Source of the DNA: Flammeovirgaceae bacterium SG7u.111
GTDB taxonomy: Bacteria; Bacteroidota; Bacteroidia; Cytophagales; Flammeovirgaceae
Assembly (NCBI GenBank): GCA_034044135.1
Contig: CP139021.1
Span: 5,347,635-5,411,634 of the forward strand
Direction: 5' to 3'
DNA: 64,000 bases
Numbering within the stretch: the first letter of the stretch is position 1; each line of letters opens with the position of its first letter. The notes beneath the pieces were generated by a model. It saw only the letters and a program-made list of their open reading frames with translations, did no database searches and was not told the origin of the DNA. Both the position numbers and the translations under genes were made by a program. Below, one piece after another: positions 55,328 through 64,000 of this stretch.

Positions 55328-57736
55328 TTACTTTTTCTTTGGAGCAGCCTTCTTAGCAGGAGCTTTTTTTGCTGTTGTTTTTTTAGCCGCTGGCTTTTTC
55401 GCTACAGCTTTTTTAGCAGGTGCTTTTGCCCCTTTCTTGGTCTTCTTTTCTGGAGCGGTTTCTATGATCTCTACACACTCTTCGTATGTCAAATCCTCTG
55501 CTACCTTATCTTTAGGGATTTTATAGTTCTTCTTTTTGAAAGAGATGTACGGTCCCCATCTGCCATTGAGCAACTGAAGCTCTGGCTCTTGGTCAAATGA
55601 CTTTATGAACTTCTCGGCATCTGCTTTTCTCTTCGCCAGTATCAGCTCAATAGCTTCCGCCTCTGTTACAGAAAGCGGGTCGTATTCTTTGCCGAGGGAA
55701 ACGAACTTGCCATCGTGGCGGATATAAGGGCCAAACCTTCCAATAGCTGCTACAACTTTCTTATCCTCAAACATCCCAACATCTCTGGGCAATTTGAAAA
55801 GCTCTAACGCCTCCTCTATGGTTATTTTATCAAGGTACTGCCCCTTTTGCAACGATGCATACTGAGGTTTTTCCTCATCCTCAGCATTACCAATTTGCAC
55901 ATAAGGTCCATACTTGCCCAACTTGGCAAACATCTCAAGCCCACTTACAGGATGGACACCCAGCTTACGAGTAGTGCCTACCTCGGCTCTCGACACGTTC
56001 TGCTCGGCGTCTTCTACCGTTTTGTGGAAATCTCCATAGAATGAATCGATCATTTCATTCCAAATGATCTTGCCATGTGCTATATCATCAAACTGCTCTT
56101 CTACCTTAGCGGTGAAAGAATAATCTACGATGTTTGGAAAATACTTGGTCAGAAAATCATTCACAACAAACCCGGTATCGGTTGGAAATAATTTATTCTT
56201 TTCGGCACCTGTTATTTCTGTAAGAATATTTTCAGAAATATCAGTTCCTTCAAGCGTCAACTCAGCATATTTCCGCTCTTTTCCATCCCTAGGTTCTTTA
56301 ACTACATAATTCCTCTTTTGAATAGTGGCAATAGTAGGAGCGTACGTTGACGGCCTGCCTATCCCCCTTTCTTCCAAAGCCTTCACCAAACTTGCTTCGG
56401 TAAATCTTGCAGGAGGTCGGCTAAAGCGCTCGGTTGCTTTCATCAAGTCCAAATCCAGTGCCTGGCCTATGTTCAATGGAGGTAGCATTTCTTTTTGCTC
56501 CTCATCTTTCTCATCATCGGTCGACTCTATGTATACCTTAAGGAAACCTTCAAATTTGATCACCTCGCCAGTAGCTGTCAATTTTTCGGGAACAGTAGAG
56601 ACCCCTATAGTTGCTGTGGTTTTTTCCAGCTTCGCATCCGCCATTTGTGAGGCAATTGCACGTTTCCATATTAACTCATACAACCTCTTATCGTTGCGGT
56701 CGCCTGTTGGGATTTCCCGCATCCCAAAGTTGGTTGGCCTGATAGCCTCGTGAGCTTCTTGTGCCGACTGCGACTTGGTTTTGAACTTTCTTTGCTGGGC
56801 ATATTCTGAGCCAAAAGCAGAAGATATTTCCGAAGCGGCGGCGGCCAATGCCTCTTCCGAAAGGTTCACAGAATCCGTCCTCATATAAGAAATGTAACCA
56901 CCTTCATATAGTTTTTGGGCCACGGCCATGGTCTGAACCACCGAGAAGCTCAACTTTCGGCTGGCCTCTTGCTGAAGGGTAGAAGTGGTAAAAGGAGGTG
57001 CCGGAGATTTTTTCCCAGGCTTCTTCTCTAGGTTTTCAATGGCATAATCCGCCCCTAAGCATTTCTCTAAAAAAGCTTGGGCTTCGTCTTTCGTAACAAA
57101 CCTTTTTCCAAGCTCCGCTTTCAACTGCTTCCCTCCGTCTAAGTTGAAAAAAGCTACAACTTTGAAGCTAGACTTCACTTCAAATGCATCTATGTCTCTT
57201 TCTCTTTCTACTACTATCCGAACCGCTACCGACTGTACTCTACCGGCAGAAAGCCCCGCTCTTATTTTCTTCCAAAGCACAGGGGAAAGGTCAAACCCTA
57301 CCAATCGGTCGAGCACCCTACGCGCCTGCTGGGCATTCACCAAGTTCCCATCAATATCTCTTGGCGACTTAATCGCATTTTGGATAGCCGACTTGGTGAT
57401 TTCCCTAAAAACAATCCGTTTAGTCCTATCTTTATCTAAATTGAGAGCTTCTTTCAAATGCCATGAAATAGCTTCTCCTTCGCGGTCGTCGTCAGTCGCT
57501 AGCCAGATTGTCTCGGCGTCTTTCGATATTTTCTTCAGCTCATCTATCACTTGCTTCTTATCGCTCGAAACTACATATTTTGGCGAAAACCCATTTTCTA
57601 TGTCAATGGCATTATTGCCCTTTTGCAAATCTCGCACGTGTCCATAACTGGATTTTACCGTGTAATCTTTTCCCAAATATTTCTCAATAGTCTTGGCTTT
57701 CGCAGGTGACTCTACAATGACTAGATTCTTTGTCAT
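55328..57736 (-). CDS. topA: DNA topoisomerase I with lysine/alanine-rich C-terminal tail
   Basis: 802 residues. TOPRIM domain at the start (VESPAKAKTIEKYLG, then DDDREGEAISWHL), the catalytic tyrosine in GYISYMRTDSVNLS, and GRPSTYAPTIATIQKR. The C-terminal part has three degenerate repeats of the type GKYGPYVQIG / GRFGPYIRHDGKFVSLG / GRWGPYISFKKKNY, in place of the zinc ribbons of E. coli TopA. The last 35 residues are a histone-H1-like KKGAKAPAKKAVAKK... tail. It relaxes negatively supercoiled DNA. Confidence 0.95.
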   Translation of the reverse strand: MTKNLVIVESPAKAKTIEKYLGKDYTVKSSYGHVRDLQKGNNAIDIENGFSPKYVVSSDKKQVIDELKKISKDAETIWLATDDDREGEAISWHLKEALNLDKDRTKRIVFREITKSAIQNAIKSPRDIDGNLVNAQQARRVLDRLVGFDLSPVLWKKIRAGLSAGRVQSVAVRIVVERERDIDAFEVKSSFKVVAFFNLDGGKQLKAELGKRFVTKDEAQAFLEKCLGADYAIENLEKKPGKKSPAPPFTTSTLQQEASRKLSFSVVQTMAVAQKLYEGGYISYMRTDSVNLSEEALAAAASEISSAFGSEYAQQRKFKTKSQSAQEAHEAIRPTNFGMREIPTGDRNDKRLYELIWKRAIASQMADAKLEKTTATIGVSTVPEKLTATGEVIKFEGFLKVYIESTDDEKDEEQKEMLPPLNIGQALDLDLMKATERFSRPPARFTEASLVKALEERGIGRPSTYAPTIATIQKRNYVVKEPRDGKERKYAELTLEGTDISENILTEITGAEKNKLFPTDTGFVVNDFLTKYFPNIVDYSFTAKVEEQFDDIAHGKIIWNEMIDSFYGDFHKTVEDAEQNVSRAEVGTTRKLGVHPVSGLEMFAKLGKYGPYVQIGNAEDEEKPQYASLQKGQYLDKITIEEALELFKLPRDVGMFEDKKVVAAIGRFGPYIRHDGKFVSLGKEYDPLSVTEAEAIELILAKRKADAEKFIKSFDQEPELQLLNGRWGPYISFKKKNYKIPKDKVAEDLTYEECVEIIETAPEKKTKKGAKAPAKKAVAKKPAAKKTTAKKAPAKKAAPKKK

Positions 57737-58382
57737 ATCTTTTCTAATGTGTATGGTTCGAGCGACAGCAGTTTGTCGCCAGTGTTGTTAAATTAAACTT
57801 CCTATCCCCTCTTTTTCCATCCCAATTTCCAGCTAAAAAACATGTATAAAACAATAAGATCACTAACTCTATACCTAAGGAAAGTTTGTTGTTAAACTTA
57901 AGCAGAAGCTGGAACTGTATGTTGATTATAAACATTTTTTGAAAGGATTGTTGCCAAACCCCTCAATTCTTTTCCAAAAAAACGATGAAACAATTGCTTG
58001 GAAAAGCCGCATTATAAGCGAATTTTTCTTTTTAATAGTCAAAACTTGACCTCGGCAAATTTGCAAAAAAAAAATTATCTGCCTAGCTTTCTATAGAAAA
58101 ATGAATTTTTAGAAGAAATGTACGCCAATACTCCTATATTGAGATGATACATTTTGATTTTTAATAATTTCGCATTTTTAATAACTAAAAATCATGATGG
58201 TGGATGAAGATAAATTATATTAATTTATACCTTTTCCATTTTTAATCTGACCAACAGAAACATTCAAACGTTCACGGTAGTTATCGTTGTGAGATTTGTA
58301 ATAAATGAATGATTTTTTGGTGTTTTTTATATAATTTCGCCATTCCTATAGATTAATTGAAAACAATATAATAGCATATTAG
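57737..58382. other. Intergenic region between topA and gltA
   Basis: 646 bases, AT-rich, divergent promoters expected. TAATTTCGC at 58165-58173 and again at 58332-58340 resemble -7 elements, but no TTTG at the right spacing supports either. No gene is visible. Confidence 0.45.
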
Positions 58383-59675
58383 ATGACTAAGAAAGTAGCA
58401 GAATTACACTTCGACGGGAAAACCTTTGAGCTCCCAGTTATAGAAGACGGAACCGAAAACGAACTAGCTCTCGACATTTCAAAACTCAGAGCTCAGTCTG
58501 GCCTTATTACACTTGACGTTGGTTTTAAAAATACAGGCTCTACAAAGAGTGCAGTTACCTACTTAGATGGTGACAAAGGTATTTTAAGACACAGAGGTTA
58601 TACCATTAAAGACCTTACAGATAACTGTGAATTTTTGGAAGTTGCCTACATGCTAATCTACGGCGACCTTCCTGACCAAGAAACATATGACAAATTCAAA
58701 GCGAGGATAGCGAAGCATTCTGATATGCACGAAGATGTCAGAAAGATTTTGGATGGCTTCCCTTCTTCTGCTCACCCAATGGGTGTTCTTTCATCTCTTG
58801 TAACTGCTCTTACTGCTTTTTATCCTCAGTCATTAGACCCTATCAACTCACCACAAGGTGTTGATACAACTATTGTAAGATTATTGGCTAAGCTTCCTAC
58901 TATTGCTGCTTGGTCGTACAAAAACGAGCTTGGTCGTCCGCTCAACTACCCTAAAAACAAGTACAACTACGTGGAAAACTTCTTGCAAATGATGTTTGCA
59001 AACAGGCAAGAAGAGTATGAACTAAACCCAGTAGTAGTTGATGCGCTCAACAAATTGTTGATCCTGCATGCAGATCACGAACAAAACTGTTCTGCAGCTA
59101 CAGTAAGAGTGGTAGGTTCTTCACTTGCCAGTTTGTACGCTTCTGTTTCTGCGGGTATCAACGCACTTTGGGGCAAGCTCCATGGCGGAGCCAACCAAGG
59201 GGTGATCGAGATGCTAGAGGCTATCCAAGCTGACGGCGGCGATGTAGATAAATACATTGCAAAAGCAAAAGACAAAAACGATCCATTCCGCTTGATGGGC
59301 TTTGGCCACAGGGTATACAAAAACTTTGACCCACGTGCCAGAATCATCAAATCATCTTGCGATGATGTATTGGCAAGTTTGGGCGTAGAAGATCCATTAC
59401 TTGATATTGCCAAAGGATTGGAAGAAAAAGCCTTGGCTGATGAGTACTTCATAGAAAGAAAATTATTCCCTAACGTAGATTTCTACTCTGGCATTATTTA
59501 CAGGGCTATTGGTATCCCTACCGAAATGTTTACGGTAATGTTCGCTATGGGCAGGTTGCCAGGTTGGATAGCTCAGTGGAAAGAAATGCGTGAAGAAGGT
59601 CAGCCTATCGGAAGACCTCGCCAAATCTACACTGGTGAAAACGAAAGACCTGTGAAGCCTATCGCTGAGCGTTAG
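58383..59675 (+). CDS. gltA: Citrate synthase
   Basis: 430 residues, the longer hexameric-type citrate synthase of Gram-negatives. LTLDVGFKNTGSTKSAVTYLDGDKG at the N-terminus, the catalytic histidine in LHADHEQNCSAATVR, the second in GFGHRVYKNFDPRA, and the catalytic aspartate in PNVDFYSGIIYRAIG. It condenses oxaloacetate with acetyl-CoA. Start ATG at 58383. Single gene with a terminator. Confidence 0.95.
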   Translation: MTKKVAELHFDGKTFELPVIEDGTENELALDISKLRAQSGLITLDVGFKNTGSTKSAVTYLDGDKGILRHRGYTIKDLTDNCEFLEVAYMLIYGDLPDQETYDKFKARIAKHSDMHEDVRKILDGFPSSAHPMGVLSSLVTALTAFYPQSLDPINSPQGVDTTIVRLLAKLPTIAAWSYKNELGRPLNYPKNKYNYVENFLQMMFANRQEEYELNPVVVDALNKLLILHADHEQNCSAATVRVVGSSLASLYASVSAGINALWGKLHGGANQGVIEMLEAIQADGGDVDKYIAKAKDKNDPFRLMGFGHRVYKNFDPRARIIKSSCDDVLASLGVEDPLLDIAKGLEEKALADEYFIERKLFPNVDFYSGIIYRAIGIPTEMFTVMFAMGRLPGWIAQWKEMREEGQPIGRPRQIYTGENERPVKPIAER

Positions 59676-59699
59676 GAAACAAGGTTTCTAAATAAGTTT

Positions 59700-59735
59700 G
59701 GAAAGCCCTTCTATAACTGGAAGGGCTTTTCTTTT
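59700..59735. terminator. Terminator between gltA and ppk1
   Basis: AAAGCCCTTC (59702-59711) pairs with GAAGGGCTTT (59720-59729), with thymines to 59735. It overlaps the last codons of the converging ppk1 gene, so it serves chiefly gltA. Confidence 0.8.
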
Positions 59736-61765
59736 AGCCAATGATACACATCTTCTTGGCAGCGGACTTTTTCACCTTTCACTTCCAAAGGAACATTATT
59801 TAACCCTTCGTCTAGTGCCACTGCCGATACATTGTCTTCAAGCTGAAACTCTACAATTTTGAGCACATCGGCTTTCACCCGCTTGTTGAGCACAGGGAAT
59901 ACTACCTCAATTCTGTTGTTCAGGTTGCGCCCCATCCAGTCCGCCGAACCCAAATACACTTCCGTATCGCCCCCATTATGGAACACAAATATCCGAGCAT
60001 GTTCCAAATAGCGGTCTACAATCCTCCTGATGGTGATATTCTCGCTCATGCCTTCAACTCCGGGCACTAGGCAGCAAATCCCCCTAATAATCAACTCTAC
60101 CTTCACCCCTGCTCGGCTAGCTTCATAAAGCTTATCCACCATCACCAAATCCTCCAAGTTATTGACTTTCAAAACCATACTTGCCGACTTTCCCTCCTTA
60201 GCTTGTGCTATTTCCCTATCCATCATTTCTAAAAACCGCTCTTTCATATTGAGCTGAGCCACCAACAAATGCTTGACCTCTGGCTTGTTCTCCTGAGTTT
60301 CTATAAACCCAAAAACCTTCTCTAGCTCTTTATTTAAAGACTTTTCCGAAGTAAAAAGCCCATGGTCGGCATAAATTTTTGCCGTACTTTCATTGAAATT
60401 ACCCGTTCCTAAAAAAGCATACCTCTTTTTTAAACCTTCTTTTCTCCTTACTACCAAAGCAACCTTTGCATGAACTTTGAGTCCAGGAATACTATAGATT
60501 ATTTTTACCCCTGCTTTTTCCATCTCCGCTGCCCACTTCAAGTTATTCTCCTCATCAAACCGAGCTTTAACTTCCACAAAACAGGTCACATTTTTACCAT
60601 TCATGGCCGCACTTATGAGCGCATTGGCTATAAAAGAATTGGCTGCGACACGGTAAACAGTCACAAAAATATCGGTAACATAAGCATCTATGGCAGCCTC
60701 GTTGAAAAACCTCAGAACATAATCGTAGGACTGGTAGGGAAAATGGAGCATGTAATCTCGCTTGTCCATTGCCTCAAAAAATGAATCAGACTTATCGAGC
60801 AAGGGATGGGAAAGCGATGGCATGGAAGGATACTCCAAATCGGGAGCTTTGGGGTTGGGTAAGGAAAAGAGGTCATAAAAGTTATGGTACCTGCCTCCCG
60901 GCACCATGTCTTCCCTATCCAAGCCGAGGATATTCTGCAAAAATTCTTGGAATTTCACAGGCATATTCAAATCGTACAAAAACCTGCTCGGCGCCCCAAT
61001 ATTTCTTTTGTCGAGCTGCCTTTTTATCTTCTCAACCAAGTCCCCGTCGTACTCATCTTCAATATACAAATCTGCATCCCTATTCATTTTTAGGCTGTAG
61101 CAACCCACTATTTCATAACCTGGAAATACTATTTCCAAATTGGCTTTGATCACATCGTCCAAGAATGTATAATAATAGATGCCATCTACTACGGGCAAAG
61201 CAGCGAAGCGGGGCAAATTATCGGAAGGAATGTTCAGAACGGCATACCTATTAAGCTCTTCAGCATCTTTTCGCTTAAGCTCTACAGCCAAATACAACTT
61301 CCTGTTTTGGAGAAAAGGGCGAGATTCTTCGGTAAGAAGCACGGGCCTCAAATACGCCAACACTCTTGACTTAAACAATCGGGTGATCGTTTCCTTGTGC
61401 AGCATGAGCTTGGGTTGCTCATTATAAAGGACAATACCTTCCCGCTCAAGTGTAGGTAATATTCCCTCGTAAAAAGCCTTTCCATATTCTTGCTGTTGCC
61501 TGATTATCTCCGCATGGATCAAAGCAAAGGCTTTCGCAGGTTCAAAACCTATGTTTTTATTGATTTTCTTTTTACCTATTTTCATTAAGCTACGGATGGC
61601 CGCAACTCTTACCCTAAAAAACTCGTCTAGATTGGAAGAAAAAATAGCCAAAAACTTTACCCTCTCAACTATTGGCACTTCTGGGTTTTTAGCCTCCTGC
61701 AATATCCTATAGTTAAAGGACAGCCAACTCAAATCTCTATTAAAATACTTTTGTTCAGTCTCCAT
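59711..61765 (-). CDS. ppk1: Polyphosphate kinase 1
   Basis: 684 residues. N domain (YFNRDLSWLSFNYRILQEA), head domain, then the two PLD-like catalytic domains with the autophosphorylated histidine in YSIPGLKVHAKVALV, GTGNFNESTAKIYADHGL, and IRGICCLVPGVEGMSENI. It makes polyphosphate from ATP. Start ATG at 61765. No ppx lies adjacent. Confidence 0.94.
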   Translation of the reverse strand: METEQKYFNRDLSWLSFNYRILQEAKNPEVPIVERVKFLAIFSSNLDEFFRVRVAAIRSLMKIGKKKINKNIGFEPAKAFALIHAEIIRQQQEYGKAFYEGILPTLEREGIVLYNEQPKLMLHKETITRLFKSRVLAYLRPVLLTEESRPFLQNRKLYLAVELKRKDAEELNRYAVLNIPSDNLPRFAALPVVDGIYYYTFLDDVIKANLEIVFPGYEIVGCYSLKMNRDADLYIEDEYDGDLVEKIKRQLDKRNIGAPSRFLYDLNMPVKFQEFLQNILGLDREDMVPGGRYHNFYDLFSLPNPKAPDLEYPSMPSLSHPLLDKSDSFFEAMDKRDYMLHFPYQSYDYVLRFFNEAAIDAYVTDIFVTVYRVAANSFIANALISAAMNGKNVTCFVEVKARFDEENNLKWAAEMEKAGVKIIYSIPGLKVHAKVALVVRRKEGLKKRYAFLGTGNFNESTAKIYADHGLFTSEKSLNKELEKVFGFIETQENKPEVKHLLVAQLNMKERFLEMMDREIAQAKEGKSASMVLKVNNLEDLVMVDKLYEASRAGVKVELIIRGICCLVPGVEGMSENITIRRIVDRYLEHARIFVFHNGGDTEVYLGSADWMGRNLNNRIEVVFPVLNKRVKADVLKIVEFQLEDNVSAVALDEGLNNVPLEVKGEKVRCQEDVYHWLKEKPFQL

Positions 61766-62316
61766 ATCAAATGCCTACATTTATAGATAAAGGTTACAAG
61801 AAGCCGTTTGGAAATATACCTTTATGATTTTTTACTTCTTTTGATACATAATTCCATTAAACTCTCCGCAGATAACGATGCTGCTATCCATGTCGGTTTG
61901 CCTCATTCCGCATCCAAAATTAGCTATAACAATTTTCAAATATAATTCTCAAACAACATCTAAGGGCATGTTCTATTTTATTGCCCATATTAACCAAACA
62001 AGCACATAAAAGCTGGGTGAATATAAACTGGAAAAATGGAAGTTTATGTAAACCAAACATCGCCTTTAGATGAACAAAGTCGGAAAACTACTTAGTTTAA
62101 CCTAACTAACATGGTTTTGAATAAGGGGCAAATCGTGCTAACTTTGAATGCTTTCAAGGAAAATTTGCACTATTTAGCAATATATACCTTGTTGCATGTA
62201 CACATGATAATTTTATCATAAAACTAAGGCTTTGGTTTCGCCAGTTAGAGAAGTATTTTGAAAGAAACTTAGCCAATACATTAAATTATTTGCTTAACAA
62301 ATAAATTTTAAGTCAA
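61766..62316. other. Intergenic region between ppk1 and the PLP enzyme gene
   Basis: 551 bases, AT-rich; upstream regions of two divergent genes. Nothing matches the TTTG-N20-TAnnTTTG promoter cleanly, and no RNA gene or repeat is visible. Confidence 0.45.
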
Positions 62317-63564
62317 GTGGATCTATTTGAGAAGTTATTATTAGACAGAGGCCCAATCGGGCAACATTCGCAGTTTGCCCATGGCTACTACGCATTTCCA
62401 AAGTTAGAAGGTGAGCTTGCTCCTCACATGATGTTCAGGGGCTCAAAAGTACTCAACTGGAGTTTGAACAATTACTTAGGCTTGGGCAACCATCCTGAAG
62501 TAAGAAAAGCCGATGCAGATGCAGCTGCTGATTGGGGTCTTGCCTACCCAATGGGTGCCCGCATGATGTCAGGAAATTCTACTCTAATCGAGGAATTTGA
62601 AGCACAGCTTTCAGAGTTCGTTCATAAAGAAGACACCATGGTTCTTAACTTCGGTTACCAAGGAATCATGTCGGTTATCGACGCACTTCTTGATAGGAAA
62701 GATGTAGTAGTATATGATGGTGACTGCCACGCATGTATCATCGACGGCCTTAGGATGCACTTGGGCAAAAGGTTTGTGTACCCACACAACGATATTGAGA
62801 GCTGTGAAAAACAACTCAAAAGAGCATCTAAAATAGTAGAAGAAACTGGCGGAGCTATCTTGGTGATTACCGAGGGAGTATTCGGCATGTTGGGTGAGAT
62901 GGGCAAGCTCAAGGAAATCGTTGAGCTTAAAAAGAAATTCCAATTTAGATTACTAGTCGACGACGCTCACGGCTTCGGTACTATGGGCGAAACTGGTGCG
63001 GGTACTGGCGAAGAGCAAGGCGTGCAAGACGAAATAGACATCTATTTCTCTACATTCGCTAAGTCAATGGCTAGCATCGGTGCTTTTGTATCGAGTAACG
63101 AGCAAGTGATCGAGTTTTTGAAATACAACTCTCGCTCTCAAATATTTGCCAAAACACTTCCAATGCCGCTAGTAGTTGGCAACATGAAGCGTTTGGAAAT
63201 GCTTAGGACTAGGCCTGAATTCAAAAACAAGCTTTGGGAAATTGTAAATGCCTTGCAAAGTGGATTGAGGGAAAGAGGTTTTAACCTCGGACGTACCATG
63301 TCTCCAGTAACTCCAGTAATCTTGAGTGGTGGCACCAACGAAGCAGCCAATATGATTATGGACTTGCGCGAGAACTTCAAAATCTTCTGCTCGGTAGTAA
63401 TCTACCCTGTAGTACCTAAAGATGTGATCATGCTTCGCCTTATTCCTACGGCGGCACACTCTATGGAAGATGTTGAAGAGACTATTAAGGCTTTCGAAGC
63501 TATTTCTAACAAGCTGAAGTCTGGTGTTTATGCCAATAGTGATATTCCAGCAGTAGCGCCTTAA
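62317..63564 (+). CDS. PLP-dependent alpha-oxoamine synthase (serine palmitoyltransferase/AONS family)
   Basis: 415 residues with GTG start at 62317 (MDLFEKLLLDRGPIGQH). A fold type I PLP enzyme: GARMMSGNSTLIEEFE, DGDCHACIIDGLRMH (PLP-stacking histidine), VDDAHGFGTMGETG, and the PLP-lysine in FSTFAKSMASIGAF. The family joins an amino acid to an acyl thioester. Because no biotin genes are near and Bacteroidota make sphingolipids or sulfonolipids, a role in making the long-chain base from serine or cysteate is most likely, but substrate cannot be read from the sequence. Confidence 0.85.
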   Translation: MDLFEKLLLDRGPIGQHSQFAHGYYAFPKLEGELAPHMMFRGSKVLNWSLNNYLGLGNHPEVRKADADAAADWGLAYPMGARMMSGNSTLIEEFEAQLSEFVHKEDTMVLNFGYQGIMSVIDALLDRKDVVVYDGDCHACIIDGLRMHLGKRFVYPHNDIESCEKQLKRASKIVEETGGAILVITEGVFGMLGEMGKLKEIVELKKKFQFRLLVDDAHGFGTMGETGAGTGEEQGVQDEIDIYFSTFAKSMASIGAFVSSNEQVIEFLKYNSRSQIFAKTLPMPLVVGNMKRLEMLRTRPEFKNKLWEIVNALQSGLRERGFNLGRTMSPVTPVILSGGTNEAANMIMDLRENFKIFCSVVIYPVVPKDVIMLRLIPTAAHSMEDVEETIKAFEAISNKLKSGVYANSDIPAVAP

Positions 63565-63743
63565 GGGGTGCTTACTGCTCTTTCTTGCTTGATTTAGACA
63601 TATTTTTTCTTTCGAAAGTCCAAATCAGCATTTTTTTATCGGTTTTTGGGCAAAAAAAGGCATTTTAGTTTTATTTATTCCGAACTATTTATCTAACTTT
63701 CGCCCTGAATTAATTAATAAAAACAACATTTAAGCGGATTATT

Positions 63744-63926
63744 ATGGAAAAATACGAGCAATTAAAGCAGTTAGTGCTTTCTTTGGAAGAGGACTTCTCT
63801 AAGTTCTATAACAAACAAAATCAAGCTGCAGGAACACGTGTGAGAAAAGGAATGCAGGACATTAAGACCTTTGCTCAAGACATTCGTGTTGAAGTTCAGG
63901 ACATAAAGAACAAACAAGAAGGCTAA
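63744..63926 (+). CDS. Histone H1-like protein (Hc1-type)
   Basis: 60 residues: MEKYEQLKQLVLSLEEDF then a helical KFYNKQNQAAGTRVRKGMQD and a C-terminal IRVEVQDIKNKQ. This short conserved Bacteroidota protein is usually named histone H1 for its resemblance to the Hc1 family; its DNA role is unproven. A TAACTTTC element at about 63693-63700 may be its promoter -7. A strong terminator follows, so the message is short. Confidence 0.85.
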   Translation: MEKYEQLKQLVLSLEEDFSKFYNKQNQAAGTRVRKGMQDIKTFAQDIRVEVQDIKNKQEG

Positions 63927-63947
63927 ACACTGCAAAATTATTTAATG

Positions 63948-63975
63948 AAGGGTATCCTTACGGATACCCTTTTTT
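63948..63975 (+). terminator. Terminator of the histone H1-like gene
   Basis: AAGGGTATCC (63948-63957), 4-base loop, GGATACCCTT (63962-63971), followed by thymines. Confidence 0.92.
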
Positions 63976-64000
63976 ATTGCCCATCCGCCAGCCATTAATA

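Noticed and set aside
57744-57935. 63-aa minus-strand frame upstream of topA
   Set aside because: Repetitive hydrophobic AT-rich sequence without a plausible start or family.
1-64000. CRISPR arrays, insertion sequences or integrases
   Set aside because: No regularly spaced repeats and no transposase or integrase frames were seen; the only tandem repeat is the tRNA-Asn duplication.

Overview
The window looks like the chromosome of a Bacteroidota bacterium, most likely a free-living polysaccharide degrader of the Cytophagia type; genus is not determinable from sequence reading alone. Evidence: a SusC/SusD pair driven by an ECF sigma factor and FecR anti-sigma factor, a GH9 cellulase with a C-terminal tail like type IX secretion sorting domains, the ftsX-DUF3098-uppP cluster, a short 'histone H1-like' protein, and promoters of the Bacteroidota type (TTTG, about 19-20 bases, TAnnTTTG) in front of several genes. 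Genes are mostly housekeeping, with three accessory islands.

Layout. 1-3.4 kb: the 5' part of a TPR lipoprotein gene (runs off the left edge), then an AT-rich SIR2 gene overlapping a TPR gene; the two look like one SIR2-TPR defence-type gene split by a one-base frame change. 3.5-15.4 kb: a GC-richer M14 peptidase, an App1-type phosphatase, phosphofructokinase, an alpha/beta hydrolase, CBS protein and NAD kinase, then ftsX, DUF3098 and uppP, a VOC protein and a YjbR protein. 15.4-19.7 kb: feoAB iron uptake, an aldo/keto reductase and two tandem identical tRNA-Asn genes. 20-32.7 kb: dprA, a second M14 peptidase, an FKBP isomerase, a glycosyltransferase, a lone oligopeptide-type ABC permease, a VWA protein, and an Fe-S oxidoreductase pair.

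32.8-43.3 kb is a polysaccharide utilization locus, all on the minus strand: sigma factor, FecR, SusC with STN domain, SusD, an IPT/TIG glycan-binding lipoprotein and a GH9 cellulase. The likely logic is that glycan sensed by SusC releases the sigma factor through FecR. 43.5-49.4 kb is a complete 2-oxoglutarate dehydrogenase operon (E1, E2, E3). With the citrate synthase at 58.4 kb it supplies TCA-cycle functions.

49.6-52.7 kb is a decaying signalling module: a HAMP/PAS sensor pseudogene with stops, frameshifts, an apparent internal deletion and a perfect 19-bp palindrome at the rearrangement junction; an intact histidine kinase; and a wrecked CheY-like receiver gene directly after the kinase. 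52.8-64 kb: NUDIX hydrolase, DUF368 protein, a small four-cysteine membrane protein resembling NqrM, topoisomerase I with a lysine/alanine tail, citrate synthase, polyphosphate kinase, a PLP-dependent acyl-transferase of the serine palmitoyltransferase/AONS family, and the histone H1-like protein.

The best candidates for something new are the split SIR2-TPR locus, the palindrome-associated sensor wreck, an orphan terminator that may end a small RNA near 20.0 kb, and a terminator-like hairpin between the E1 and E2 genes of 2-oxoglutarate dehydrogenase.
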